Assembly: GCA_022482495.1 (NCBI GenBank)
Contig: JAKVPA010000004.1
Location: 124,001-188,000, forward strand
From: Sphaerochaeta sp.
Lineage (GTDB): Bacteria; Spirochaetota; Spirochaetia; Sphaerochaetales; Sphaerochaetaceae
Reading direction: 5' to 3'
Length of the DNA: 64,000 bases
Positions within the stretch are counted from its first letter, which is position 1; each line of letters begins with the position of its first letter. The notes below the pieces were generated by a model. The model was not told the DNA's origin. It saw nothing but the letters and a program-made list of their open reading frames with translations, and made no database searches. Made by a program: the position numbers and the translations under genes. This document shows positions 24,606 to 33,366 of the stretch, piece by piece.

Positions 24606-26839
24606 AACGCGCCCTTGTGACGCTTCTTGTTCTGCTGTTGGCCGCTTCCGTGTTCGGAGCGGGAGGAAAAGTGGCGGTGGTGCTCTCCGGTGGAGGAGCC
24701 CGAGGATTCGCCGAGCTTGCCGTCTTCGAAAAGATGGAGGAATATGGCATCCCGGTGGACATGGTGCTGGGTACCAGCATGGGTGCTTTGCTGGGGAGTC
24801 TGTACAGCGTGGGCTACACGCCAGGGGAGATTGATGCGCTGGTGAGGAGCTACGACCTTACCAATATCCTGCTGCAGGCGCCGGTTGAGGATCCCTTTCC
24901 GTTGCCCTCGGCGTTCGCCCCTCGCCGTGACAACATCTTCACGTTGGGCTTTTCCAAGGATGGGATCGGAAGCTCCCCCGGAGTGCTGGGGGACCAGAAA
25001 CTGCTCGCCCTGCTCAATGAATTATATGCCAATGTGGAAGGCATCACCAATTTCGACCAGCTTCCCGTACCGTTCCGCGCTGTGGCGACGGACGCCATCT
25101 CCGGAGAGCGGATCGTCTATGACCATGGCTCGCTGGTGACGGCGGTGCGTTCTTCCATTTCGCTTCCCATGGTGTTTGCGCCATATCCTCAGGATGACGG
25201 AAGCCTGGCGATGGATGGTGGTCTGACGGACAATCTTCCCATTGAGCTGGCCAAGGAGCTTGGCGCGGACTTCATCGTCGCCATGGACGTCAACGCGTTG
25301 CAACGGCTAACGCCCAAAGAGATGAATACGTTCAGCGCCGTCGCCATCCAAAGTCTGGTGTTGGTTACCCAGACCAATTCGCTTTCCCAGTACGAATACG
25401 CCGACATCCTGTTGTTCCCCGAGGTAGGGGATGTCGGGACGCTTGCCTTTGACCGGTACGAGTACATCCTGCAGAAAGGCCGTGATATCTGCGATGCCCA
25501 TGACGAGGCGTTCCGCAATCTTGCCAAGGAGGTGGAGGCGGCAGGGAGAACGCTGGAGGTCAAGGATCCGCAACGTACCGGTTCGTACGTCACCATCGCT
25601 CCCCGGACGGTGGAAAAGGTGGTGGTGCGGAATCGTTCCACTACGACAACAGAACAAGCCCCGACCGAAGCGAACTTCCAGAACTTCATCGGAAAATCGT
25701 TTGATGACCAGGAGCGGAAGGAATTGACCGCCTATCTGGACCGGATACGGGTCAGCTACCAACTCTCTTCCATCACGTACAACGTGACGATGGGGTCGGA
25801 TTCCCAGCATATCGTCCTGAACATCGAATACCACACCTTTGAGGTGCCGCAATATCGGTTGACCTTGGGAAGCTGGTCCAGCGCAGGAGTTTCCAACAAT
25901 ACCCCGGGCGGGGTGGGGTGGTTCCTGTTTGACGCCATGCTCAATCTGGATCTCACCAGCCTGACTGAAAAGGGACTGAATGTGCGATTGTGGTTCCACC
26001 AGGAGAATGCAAGTGCGTTGGGAGCGAGCGTCACCCTGCCGTTCTTCTCCAAGGGCGGACAGTCGTTTGGAATGCATTCTTCCGTGGAGCTGAAGTACGG
26101 CGGCCTTTCCTTGAAGACAAACTATGCCTATGGAAATCGGTATGCGTCGTTGGACCAAGGGGTGGACATCAAAACCGGTGCCAATTACCGGTATGCGGAT
26201 ATTCTTGGGGTTGATCTGGACGGCGGGCTCCAGTGGGTGTATGTCAACCAAAGTGGATCGCATCTGTTCATGCCGTATCTGTCCGTCGGTATGGTGATGG
26301 ATACTGCCAGAGAGAAAGCGTTCACCCGTAAAGGCATCCGTTTGGATGTCTTGGCTTCTTATGGGTGGGGTGGAGAAGGAACCAATCGGTATCAGTCACG
26401 CGTCTCCATCCGTCAAGACGTCGTCCTGAAGCCGGAACACCAAGGGCTTCGGTGGGCCCTGTCGGCAAACCATATGCGGATGCAACCGGAATTAAGCGCT
26501 TCGTACGTGGATATTGGCGGTCTGTGCGGCATCCCCGGCTACAGTCTGGCGACGTTCCGGCAGGATTCGTTGACAGCTTCCGTTTCCTGGCATCTTCGCC
26601 TGGGGACGATATTCGGCAGTCCGTTCTTCATTGTCGAATCCCTTTCCGGTGGTCTGTTCAATCCGGAGGATCCGTTCCAGGATTCCGTGCTTTCTTCCGG
26701 AGTGTTTTCGTCAGGAATCGATTGGGATGTTGGAGCGTTCAGCGGGGTGGCGTTCGAGACGCCGCTGGGCAACTACGGCGTTGGACTGGGGCTTTCCGTG
26801 AAAGGCAAGTTCTCCCTGGTCATTGGAGTGTATGATTGA
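24602..26839 (+). CDS. Patatin-barrel fusion, type Vd autotransporter-like phospholipase
   Basis: 745 residues. Signal peptide (MKRALVTLLVLLLAASVFGA), then a patatin lipase domain: oxyanion loop SGGGARGFAEL (30-39), nucleophile GTSMG with Ser59, catalytic Asp205 in AMDGGLTDN. After about residue 355 a POTRA-like segment appears (TAYLDRIRVSYQLSSITY), and residues about 420-745 form a BamA/TpsB-type barrel with alternating strands. This is the PlpD/FplA (type Vd) architecture, where the barrel secretes or displays the lipase on the cell surface. It overlaps fmt by 4 bases and the radical SAM gene by 4. Confidence 0.88.
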   Translation: MKRALVTLLVLLLAASVFGAGGKVAVVLSGGGARGFAELAVFEKMEEYGIPVDMVLGTSMGALLGSLYSVGYTPGEIDALVRSYDLTNILLQAPVEDPFPLPSAFAPRRDNIFTLGFSKDGIGSSPGVLGDQKLLALLNELYANVEGITNFDQLPVPFRAVATDAISGERIVYDHGSLVTAVRSSISLPMVFAPYPQDDGSLAMDGGLTDNLPIELAKELGADFIVAMDVNALQRLTPKEMNTFSAVAIQSLVLVTQTNSLSQYEYADILLFPEVGDVGTLAFDRYEYILQKGRDICDAHDEAFRNLAKEVEAAGRTLEVKDPQRTGSYVTIAPRTVEKVVVRNRSTTTTEQAPTEANFQNFIGKSFDDQERKELTAYLDRIRVSYQLSSITYNVTMGSDSQHIVLNIEYHTFEVPQYRLTLGSWSSAGVSNNTPGGVGWFLFDAMLNLDLTSLTEKGLNVRLWFHQENASALGASVTLPFFSKGGQSFGMHSSVELKYGGLSLKTNYAYGNRYASLDQGVDIKTGANYRYADILGVDLDGGLQWVYVNQSGSHLFMPYLSVGMVMDTAREKAFTRKGIRLDVLASYGWGGEGTNRYQSRVSIRQDVVLKPEHQGLRWALSANHMRMQPELSASYVDIGGLCGIPGYSLATFRQDSLTASVSWHLRLGTIFGSPFFIVESLSGGLFNPEDPFQDSVLSSGVFSSGIDWDVGAFSGVAFETPLGNYGVGLGLSVKGKFSLVIGVYD

Positions 26840-27834
26840 GCGACGGTCCGTTCTCCTCGTATGGCTCCTGGTTGGAGGAGACCTACGGATGCCGGGTGTA
26901 CCGGATCGGTGTGGATGGACTGTTCTCTTGTCCGAACCGCAATCCGGATGGAAGCGGGGGCTGCATCTACTGCGATGGGACGGGAAGCAAGGCGGCGTAT
27001 CTCCGTCCGGAAGGAAAGCTGGCCCACAGCGACGCGTTTGACGCGTCGGCAAGCACGGTGGTGTTGTGGCGTCGCGTCCCGCTTGAAGAGCGGATCGCTT
27101 CCATCCGAAGCCAGATCCTCAGGGGAAACGCGTTTGTCCGCCGCCGCTACCATGCAGAGAACGTATCATTGTACTTCCAGGCATGGACCAATACCTACGG
27201 GACGGTGGACGAATTGAAGGCGGTGTACGATGCGGCGCTGGATGTCATGCCGTTCTGTGAACTTATCGTATCCACCCGCCCGGATCAGATCGATGACGAA
27301 AAGGCGGCGCTTCTCGCTTCGTATCGGAACAAGGTTTCCCGCGTCTGGGTGGAGTTGGGACTGCAGAGCGGAAATGACGCGACGCTTTCCCGGATCCATC
27401 GGGGGCACACCGTCGCCCAGTATCTGCAGGCGGCCCGGCTCCTCCATTCCTATGGTCTTTCCGTCTGCACCCATGTGATCCTCGGGCTTCCCGGAGAAGG
27501 GTTCCCGGAGTATCTGAAGACGGCGCGCGTTGTCAGCCAGGCTGACAGTGAGGCGGTGAAGATCCATAACCTGGATATCTGTGGGGGCACAATGCTGTAC
27601 GACCAGTTTCTTCAGGGGGAGGTTGCCGTGGCTTCGGCGGCCCGGCACTTGGAGGCGACGGAACTTTTTCTTCGCCATATCCCTCCCCAAATGGTGGTGG
27701 AACGCTTCGTCTGCGAGACGCCGTCCCATCGCCTGGCTGCGCCACGGCAGTTCATCAGCAAGAATGCGTTTGTCGACGCGCTTCGCGCCAAAATGGAGGA
27801 AGATCATACCGTCCAAGGAGATTGTTGTGGATAA
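26836..27834 (+). CDS. Radical SAM protein of the YhcC/TIGR01212 type
   Basis: 332 residues from TTG 26836, which overlaps the preceding stop; TTGGAGTG supplies a ribosome site and no in-frame ATG fits the family start. The cluster Cys are in LFSCPNRNPDGSGGCIYC (C, then CxxC), the widely spaced arrangement of this family. SAM-binding segments follow: AYLRPEGKL, LYFQAWTNTYG, LIVSTRPDQIDDE, GLQSGNDATLSRI and VCTHVILGLPGE. The biochemical role of the family is unclear. The next gene begins 8 bases before its stop. Confidence 0.9.
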   Translation: MSDGPFSSYGSWLEETYGCRVYRIGVDGLFSCPNRNPDGSGGCIYCDGTGSKAAYLRPEGKLAHSDAFDASASTVVLWRRVPLEERIASIRSQILRGNAFVRRRYHAENVSLYFQAWTNTYGTVDELKAVYDAALDVMPFCELIVSTRPDQIDDEKAALLASYRNKVSRVWVELGLQSGNDATLSRIHRGHTVAQYLQAARLLHSYGLSVCTHVILGLPGEGFPEYLKTARVVSQADSEAVKIHNLDICGGTMLYDQFLQGEVAVASAARHLEATELFLRHIPPQMVVERFVCETPSHRLAAPRQFISKNAFVDALRAKMEEDHTVQGDCCG

Positions 27835-28192
27835 GGTCGTCAGGAGTGTCGGAATCGGTTTGACGGTCATCGTCGTCCTGTTGATCATCCTGTTTTCATT
27901 GGAGGATTCCTCCTCCGTGCCGTCCATTTCCTGGATTCCGTTCGCTGACAAAGGCTCCCATGCCGTGGCGTACTGCGCCTTGGGCTTTTCCATTGGTATG
28001 TGGAGGACGCGGGGATGGAAGGGCTTTGCGGTTTCCTTGGTGTGCGTCGTGGCGTTTGGGGTGTTGCTTGAGTTGGTGCAGCCTCAGTTTGGCCGGTATC
28101 TGGAACTGGCCGATGTGGCCGCCGATGCGATCGGAGGGGCCACCGGGCTGGGCTTGATGGCTGCCGTACGGCGGTTGTTCCTTCATTTCTGA
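27827..28192 (+). CDS. VanZ-like membrane protein
   Basis: 121 residues from GTG 27827 (AAGGAG at proper spacing). Four hydrophobic segments, with the VanZ-type motifs DKGSHAVAYCALGF (acidic Asp, Lys and His before helix 2), ELVQPQFGRYLELADVAADAIGGATG. The ADVAADAIGG pattern is conserved in the family. Function is unknown; VanZ proteins affect envelope or teicoplanin sensitivity in Gram-positives, which cannot be carried over here. It is the last gene of the forward train. Confidence 0.85.
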   Translation: MDKVVRSVGIGLTVIVVLLIILFSLEDSSSVPSISWIPFADKGSHAVAYCALGFSIGMWRTRGWKGFAVSLVCVVAFGVLLELVQPQFGRYLELADVAADAIGGATGLGLMAAVRRLFLHF

Positions 28193-28303
28193 TCTTTTTA
28201 CTGGACGTTCGTGCGTTTCAGCGATACCATGACCAATGAAACAACCGATCAACGTCCGCGTGGCATGGGGTGACGCCGGACCGTAGCGGATTGATGGAGA
28301 CGT

Positions 28304-29146
28304 ATGCGAAGATTGTTTGCGTATGGGTTGCTGTACCCCATGTGTTTGTTGGCGTTGCTTGCATCCTGCCACAAACAGGAAACAAAAACGAGTGCTGCCG
28401 TTACGGTGGAGAAAACCACCATCACGCAGGTGACGACGCCGGCTGCCCCCGCCCCGTCGGATGACGCGGCAACGGGCTTCAACGCCATCTCACAGTTGCA
28501 GAAACCGACCACACTCACCGATGAGTTCAGCTACACCTATGGATACATGTTGTTCCTCACGTTGAAGAACCAGTTCTCCAATCTGGATGGTTCCTATTTT
28601 GCCCGAGGCGCGGTGGATGCCGTAAGTGGCTCTGCGTTCTTCACCCAGGAAGAGATGACGGCGATCCTCAAGCAGGTGCAGGAACGGATGCTCGCCCAGG
28701 CCAACGAGGAACAGAAACAACAGGCAGAAAAGAATCTTGCCGCGTCCACGGCATTCCTGGAGTCCAACAAAACGGCTGATGGGGTGGTCGCATTGGACAA
28801 CGGGGTGCAGTACAAAGTGATTTCCCCGGGTGATGCCAGTTGCCCGTTGATTACGGAAGATGATGTGGTGACGGTCAACTATTCCGTCTCGTTGATCGAT
28901 GGATCGGTGGTGGAAAGCACCTGGAGACGGGGACACACCGAAACGGTCAAAGTGTCGGACATCACGGAGGACATCGTCAAACAGGGATTGGAGATGATGC
29001 GGCCAGGCGGGCACTACCTGCTATGGATTCCTCCGGAATTGGCGTATGGCGCGCAGGGCAATGGGGTGATCGGTCCCAATCAAGCATTGGTCATTGAGAT
29101 TGAGATCGTGGCGGTAGCAATGCCAATACCTCCGTCAAATTCTTGA
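28304..29146 (+). CDS. FKBP-type peptidyl-prolyl isomerase lipoprotein
   Basis: 280 residues, GGAGACGT before the ATG. The signal ends in LLASC (Cys22), so it is a lipoprotein. A Thr/Ala/Pro linker follows, then an FkpA/MIP-type N-terminal dimerisation helix region (TDEFSYTYGYMLFLTLK; AILKQVQERMLAQANEEQK). The FKBP domain is at about 160-275: VTVNYSVSLIDGSVVEST, PGGHYLLWIPPELAYGAQG. It is likely an envelope folding helper. The active-site Asp of FKBPs (usually FDSS) is replaced in VVESTW, so activity may be reduced. The 3' end overlaps the opposing HAD gene by 56 bases. Confidence 0.9.
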   Translation: MRRLFAYGLLYPMCLLALLASCHKQETKTSAAVTVEKTTITQVTTPAAPAPSDDAATGFNAISQLQKPTTLTDEFSYTYGYMLFLTLKNQFSNLDGSYFARGAVDAVSGSAFFTQEEMTAILKQVQERMLAQANEEQKQQAEKNLAASTAFLESNKTADGVVALDNGVQYKVISPGDASCPLITEDDVVTVNYSVSLIDGSVVESTWRRGHTETVKVSDITEDIVKQGLEMMRPGGHYLLWIPPELAYGAQGNGVIGPNQALVIEIEIVAVAMPIPPSNS

Positions 29147-29786
29147 TCACGTAGGTCGGTCGCTGAACTTTCGGAATGGTTTCTCCCTCCTGATTCAGCC
29201 AGACGGTGTCAATGCCAGCGGCATTCCCGCCTGCGATGTCGCTGGAAAGGCTGTCACCGATCATCAGGCAGGATTTTCGGTCGGGGCCGCCGATGCGGCG
29301 GAGCATTTCATCAAAGAATCTCCGGTCCGGTTTCTGGAAACCCAGATCCTCGCTGACGAAGGCACCGTCCAGATAGGAGAGCAGATCACACGCCTGGTAC
29401 CGTCCCCTCTGGACGAAGGCGATGCCGTTGGAAGCAAGGTACAGCACGTATCCGCGCTTCCGGAGTTCCGTAAGCAAAGGCTTCGTCTGGGGGTACGGGA
29501 TCCCTTGGCGCGACAGTTCCTGGAGAAACCGGTCGCTTGCTGCCTGAGGCGAGACGGCGCATCCTACCAACGGAAGAAATCTTCGGAACCGCTCGGCACG
29601 GAGTTCCTGCTGGTCGAGCTTTCCCTGCTCCAGTTCTTTCCAACATTGCTGATTGAGGGTATGATACAGGGGATACGAACCGGCGTCGATGCCAAAATCC
29701 TGACAGAGCGCTTGGAACGCCAAGAGTTCGCCTTGGTCAAAATCAAGCAGGGTGTTGTCGCAGTCGAACAGCAGATAGGTGTACAT
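29091..29786 (-). CDS. HAD-family phosphatase, YjjG-like
   Basis: 231 residues from ATG 29786 (a TTG at 29804 is the alternative). Motif I FDCDNTLLDFD holds the nucleophile Asp8 and acid/base Asp10. Motif II is LYLASNGIAFVQRG. Motif III/IV is GFQKPDRRFFDEML and SCLMIGDSLSSDIAGG. The C1-type helical cap is typical of YjjG/2-haloacid dehalogenase relatives, most often pyrimidine nucleotidases that clean up non-standard nucleotides. Substrate is not readable from sequence. There is no ribosome site. Confidence 0.85.
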   Translation of the reverse strand: MYTYLLFDCDNTLLDFDQGELLAFQALCQDFGIDAGSYPLYHTLNQQCWKELEQGKLDQQELRAERFRRFLPLVGCAVSPQAASDRFLQELSRQGIPYPQTKPLLTELRKRGYVLYLASNGIAFVQRGRYQACDLLSYLDGAFVSEDLGFQKPDRRFFDEMLRRIGGPDRKSCLMIGDSLSSDIAGGNAAGIDTVWLNQEGETIPKVQRPTYVIKNLTEVLALLPPRSQSQ

Positions 29787-29851
29787 AGAGGATAGTTTCG
29801 CCAAAAGAGCTCATCCTGTACAGTACCGGTTTCGTAGCGAAGGAGAGATTC

Positions 29852-30457
29852 ATGTCGGAACGGTCATTTTTGAAGAAACATTTGGTGGTAACCATGACTC
29901 TTGGCGTCTTGTTGGTGATCTTCGGCATCGCCATGCTGACGACCGGAGGCCGGTTGTTCGTCATTCTGATGGGTATCGGCTTGGTGTTCAGCGGTCTGTC
30001 CACCTTGGAGGTGCTCTTCTCCCTCAGCCGGGATCTGAAGGAATCCCAGGTGAAATTCGCCGGCAAGGCACGGACGCTGGCCATCGTCAAATCCTTGGTC
30101 TCCATCCTGTTGGGCATCGTCGCCATCCTGTACAGCAAGGAAAGCCTGAAGGTGTTGATGTATCTGATGGGTGCCCAAATGGCGGTCTCCGCCCTGATTG
30201 GATTGTACGATGCCATCATCGTCAAACGGACGACCGGGTTCCCCGTTTCCAGTCTGGTGACGGATGCCGTCTTCGCGCTGATCATCGCCGTCGTCCTGTT
30301 TGTCTTCCCTTCCGGAACCGGAAAATTGATCGCAGCGGTCATCGCCTGCATTTTGGTCGTCTCCGGGCTGGCGCTGTTCTTCTGGGCGTTCCGTGTCCGG
30401 AAGCTGGACAAAGAGTTTTTGGCGACCAACGTCGAAGTGCTTGACGAGAAGAAGTGA
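29852..30457 (+). CDS. DUF308/HdeD-like membrane protein
   Basis: 201 residues, GAAGGAGAGATTC before the ATG. Six hydrophobic segments arranged in pairs (LGVLLVIFGIAMLTTGG; VSILLGIVAILYS; VFALIIAVVLFVFPSG; ILVVSGLALFFW) fit the DUF308 repeat of HdeD-like proteins. These are linked to acid stress in enterobacteria, but the role here is unknown. The gene is flanked by oppositely oriented genes and stands alone. Confidence 0.8.
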   Translation: MSERSFLKKHLVVTMTLGVLLVIFGIAMLTTGGRLFVILMGIGLVFSGLSTLEVLFSLSRDLKESQVKFAGKARTLAIVKSLVSILLGIVAILYSKESLKVLMYLMGAQMAVSALIGLYDAIIVKRTTGFPVSSLVTDAVFALIIAVVLFVFPSGTGKLIAAVIACILVVSGLALFFWAFRVRKLDKEFLATNVEVLDEKK

Positions 30458-31270
30458 TCAGGCCTGTTCCATCCTCAGCCCGTCATTGATGACGTTCAGC
30501 GTCATGATGGCGGCGCTCCGGACGGAATCATCCGAGGCTTTTGCGACCAGGTAATCCACGGCAAGTGGCTGGATCGTCTTGAACGGAACACCGCAGCCGG
30601 AAAGGAACGCCGACACCTCGTCTTTCTCTTTCCCTGCGACCATCATGGAGAATGCCGTTTCGATGGCTTGGTTGGGGGAGATCACCGGTGTCGCTGGTGA
30701 AGCATCCTTGGCCTGTTCCTGCTCCTCCACGTGTACCGGATGGTGTTCCCGGTAGTGACCGAATAAATCTTTGGCTTTTTCAATGGCAGTGATGTGTGAG
30801 GTGTGTCCTGCAAACGTCACCGAATCCCCGACTTTCTTTCCCAGGATTTCCTTTCCCAGCGGGGAAGCGATGCTGATGATGTTCGCTTCCGGCATGTCAT
30901 CCCACTCTCCGGCCAACGTAATGCCGCTCTTCGATCCATCCTCAGCCTGAAGCGTCACATGGGTGCCGAAACCTGCCACGTCGGTGTGGATCGCTTCCTC
31001 AAACACTACGGCGACGTTCTTGATCCGTTCGGCGATTTCCCGTTGACGGGCGTACAGCTGGGCCAGTTTTAGTTTGGCTGCGTCGTATTCGCTGTTCTCC
31101 CGAAGGTCGCCTTTCTCCCGTGCGATGCTCTTCTCCCGGGTTGTCTCGGGAATCTGTTTGTCCGTGATGTCCCTCAGCTCCGCCCGGTTGGCGTCAAACG
31201 CTTCCTTCGTGCAGTACAGCGTCCCCGTGTAGTGGGTCCGTGTGTCTTTCCGTACCATTCCCATGCGCAT
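30458..31270 (-). CDS. GreA-like transcript cleavage factor with a C-terminal extension
   Basis: 270 residues from ATG 31270 (AGAGG at 8 bases). Residues about 8-85 are the antiparallel coiled coil of GreA, with the tip motif EKGDLRENSEYDAAK that carries the acidic residues that reach into the RNA polymerase channel. Residues about 90-165 are the FKBP-like C-terminal domain (ISIASPLGKEILGKKVGDSVTF). A further about 95 residues are absent from standard GreA (about 158 residues) and form a helical domain of unknown role. By family it rescues backtracked RNA polymerase. No second gre gene is in the window. Confidence 0.8.
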   Translation of the reverse strand: MRMGMVRKDTRTHYTGTLYCTKEAFDANRAELRDITDKQIPETTREKSIAREKGDLRENSEYDAAKLKLAQLYARQREIAERIKNVAVVFEEAIHTDVAGFGTHVTLQAEDGSKSGITLAGEWDDMPEANIISIASPLGKEILGKKVGDSVTFAGHTSHITAIEKAKDLFGHYREHHPVHVEEQEQAKDASPATPVISPNQAIETAFSMMVAGKEKDEVSAFLSGCGVPFKTIQPLAVDYLVAKASDDSVRSAAIMTLNVINDGLRMEQA

Positions 31271-31327
31271 ACCGTACACCTCTGAAGGGGTAGTATCATA
31301 TTTGGAACATCCCTGTACAGAGGGGGC

Positions 31328-32650
31328 TCAGGGGATCAGATAGCTTGCCAGCACTCCCATACGGGCGTATCCGTCTTTTTCTACGGAAGCCGGTCCCAGC
31401 GTGATGACGCTGGAAGAAAGCGGCAGCACCCGTTTGGCGAACAGGTAGTCGGTGCGTTCCTTCAGGGTCTGTTCGATCAAGGTATCCCCCGCGTCGGTGG
31501 CTTCACTGAAATGAGTCTGGCGGTAGGTGTCCAGGTACCCGCCGTTCAGTACGGCATCGGCCAACGGCCAGCTGTAGTCAAGCCTGCGGTAATCCACCGG
31601 GCTTAACGTGCTCCAGTCGCTGGTCGCAGGTTCATACAGCGACGCGCCTACGACGGACGCTTCCGAAGGACTGTCTTTGGAAAGCAGGTCCTTGATGGTG
31701 GAGAGTCGCTTCTCCTTGTCCGCGTTGACGCTGGCTTTCCAGTCTCCGCCGGCAAGGAAGGTCTTGAAAACGGTATATTCCGGCATTTCGGCCACGGCGA
31801 GCCGGACGGTACGCTGGGAATCGATCTTCAGGCGCACGCCCCAGGCGTCTGGATCCCCGGAAAGCTCGTAGTCGCTGATCACCGCGCCCATTTCCGTAAA
31901 CACCGCGCTGCGGTTGATCGTTTTGGCCAGCAGGTAGACGTTCTCCTTGCTGCCGGTCACCAGCAAGATCTGGGCGTTGATGTCCGCCACCGAGCCGGCA
32001 ATCTCGGAGATTTCGTTTTCCGAGTAGGAGACCTTGGCCGAGGGGGATGAGCAGCACGTTGATTCTGTCCGTAATACCGCTTTGCAGGGGCGTTCCTGTC
32101 CGATACACCTTGGGATACGAAAGGGACGCAAGAGGGTGGCAGGGTGGCGCGTTCCGCCTGAGCCTGAGTCTGGGCTTCCTTCTCCTTGGTTTCTTTGGAT
32201 GTGTAGGAAGCGAGAGCGTGCCTGCAGGGTGACCAGATCGTTGGTCATCGTGGCGATCCTGCTTTCGTAGAAGGCGATGCGTGAGGCTTGGTCTCCGTTC
32301 GTGGCGGTAAGCTGTTCGTTCTGCGTTTTCAGGGCGGCATTCTCTTCGGTAAGGGACGCGTTTGTCGTCCGGAGGGTGGAGACCTCCTTGGCCGTGGCGG
32401 AGAGGTCGGTGTTCAACGCCTTCAGCGTGGTGTTTTCATTCTTCAGCGAGGTGTTCTCCGTCTGGAGGGTGGTGATCACCTTGTCCTTGTCCACCGGAAC
32501 TTCCGGCTCACGGGTGAGGATGGTGTAGTTGGTCACCGTGGTGGACGGCGCTTCCGGTTGGATTCTCTTCAGCCCCTCCTGCCCGGTGTAATGGGCGCAG
32601 GAGAACAAAAAGAGGGTGCAGAGGAGGAACAGGACAATGTGCTTCTTCAT
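31328..32650 (-). CDS. Coiled-coil lipoprotein, apparently frame-damaged in the middle
   Basis: The open frame gives 440 residues from ATG 32650 (AGGAGTTGT upstream). Signal and lipobox FLFSC are clear (Cys17). Residues about 55-140 are a strong coiled coil (TTLQTENTSLKNENTTLKA). The next about 60 residues (near 32230 to 32040) are unlike a real protein: Cys/Arg/Pro rich. Other frames there carry better sequence: the +1 frame continues the coil (SYTSKETKEKEAQTQAQAE), the +2 frame gives PKVYRTGTPLQSGITDRINV, and the main frame resumes at KVSYSENEISEIAGSV. Three same-direction shifts would restore it. The C-terminal domain (VTGSKENVYLLAKTINRSAV onward) is intact. Function unknown. Third gene after HIT and zinc-ribbon genes. 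Confidence 0.65.
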   Translation of the reverse strand: MKKHIVLFLLCTLFLFSCAHYTGQEGLKRIQPEAPSTTVTNYTILTREPEVPVDKDKVITTLQTENTSLKNENTTLKALNTDLSATAKEVSTLRTTNASLTEENAALKTQNEQLTATNGDQASRIAFYESRIATMTNDLVTLQARSRFLHIQRNQGEGSPDSGSGGTRHPATLLRPFRIPRCIGQERPCKAVLRTESTCCSSPSAKVSYSENEISEIAGSVADINAQILLVTGSKENVYLLAKTINRSAVFTEMGAVISDYELSGDPDAWGVRLKIDSQRTVRLAVAEMPEYTVFKTFLAGGDWKASVNADKEKRLSTIKDLLSKDSPSEASVVGASLYEPATSDWSTLSPVDYRRLDYSWPLADAVLNGGYLDTYRQTHFSEATDAGDTLIEQTLKERTDYLFAKRVLPLSSSVITLGPASVEKDGYARMGVLASYLIP

Positions 32651-32657
32651 ACAACTC

Positions 32658-32939
32658 CTAAAACTTGAACAAGGCTTCCGCCTTCGCTTTGGCGGCTTTG
32701 GGATCTTTCCGGCTTTGGGACCCGCCGTCCCCGAACTGGAAACTGTCGCAGTAGTTCTCTTCTTCCTTGTCCGGCTGCTCTTCCTCCACACCTTCATGGC
32801 AATCGTGGTATGCCCCGGGTTCATAGTAGGTGCAGTTCACGCAGGAATGCAGCGGCATGTGGCATTTCTCACATAATGTTTCCGGGCCGATGAACAGGTC
32901 GTCATCGATCGGAGCATGGCAGAAATGACAGGTTCTCAT
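32658..32939 (-). CDS. Small zinc-ribbon protein
   Basis: 93 residues from ATG 32939, four bases after the HIT gene stop. The N-terminal half is full of paired Cys: RTCHFCHAPIDDD, LCEKCHMPLHSCVNCTYY, and a later HDCHEG. Three CxxC pairs with extra His/Cys make a zinc-ribbon or two-site zinc finger likely. The C-terminal half is charged (DKEEENYCDSF; KAAKAKAEALFKF). Such small proteins often bind nucleic acid or act as adaptors, but nothing here tells which. It ends 7 bases before the lipoprotein ATG. Confidence 0.75.
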   Translation of the reverse strand: MRTCHFCHAPIDDDLFIGPETLCEKCHMPLHSCVNCTYYEPGAYHDCHEGVEEEQPDKEEENYCDSFQFGDGGSQSRKDPKAAKAKAEALFKF

Positions 32940-32943
32940 GGTA

Positions 32944-33348
32944 TCAGAAGGAAAGCTTCCCCCCCAGTTCGGCCATTTCGCCGTCTTGATACGTCTGTTT
33001 GTGAAATCCAAAGCTCTGCCCGTCATTGAAGTAACGGGGGATCACATGGATGTGCAGGTGGGGTACTTCCTGGCCGCTTGCCTTGCCGTTGTTGATCAAA
33101 ATATTGGTGCCGTCGCACTTCAGTATCTTTCGTTCCATCGCGTCCACCTGCTTGGCGACTTCCATCATGTGGGAAAGTGTTGCGGCAGGACAGTCGGAGA
33201 AAGTCGGATACGGATGTTTCGCGATGACCAACGCGTGGCCCTTTTCAACCGGGTTGATGTCCAGGATGACGATGCACTGGTCATCCTCATGGAGTTTGAC
33301 CGATGGGATCTCCCCATCGATGATGCGGGAAAACACCGTTTTTTCCAT
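32944..33348 (-). CDS. HIT-family nucleotide hydrolase
   Basis: 134 residues, GAGGTGAACGT before the ATG. The histidine triad HLHIHVIPR is near residue 97, and the N-terminal TVFSRIIDGEIPSVKLHEDD is the standard HinT/HIT opening. These enzymes hydrolyse adenosine 5'-phosphoramidates or dinucleoside polyphosphates. It is the first gene of a three-gene minus-strand unit with the zinc-ribbon and lipoprotein genes. Confidence 0.92.
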   Translation of the reverse strand: MEKTVFSRIIDGEIPSVKLHEDDQCIVILDINPVEKGHALVIAKHPYPTFSDCPAATLSHMMEVAKQVDAMERKILKCDGTNILINNGKASGQEVPHLHIHVIPRYFNDGQSFGFHKQTYQDGEMAELGGKLSF

Positions 33349-33366
33349 ACGTTCACCTCAGTTTGT

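Noticed and set aside
28236-28286. 16-codon ORF with a TACCAT hexamer 5 bases before its ATG
   Set aside because: Too short to support as a gene, its -35 (TGGACG) is poor and it has no family; kept only as a possible leaderless peptide.
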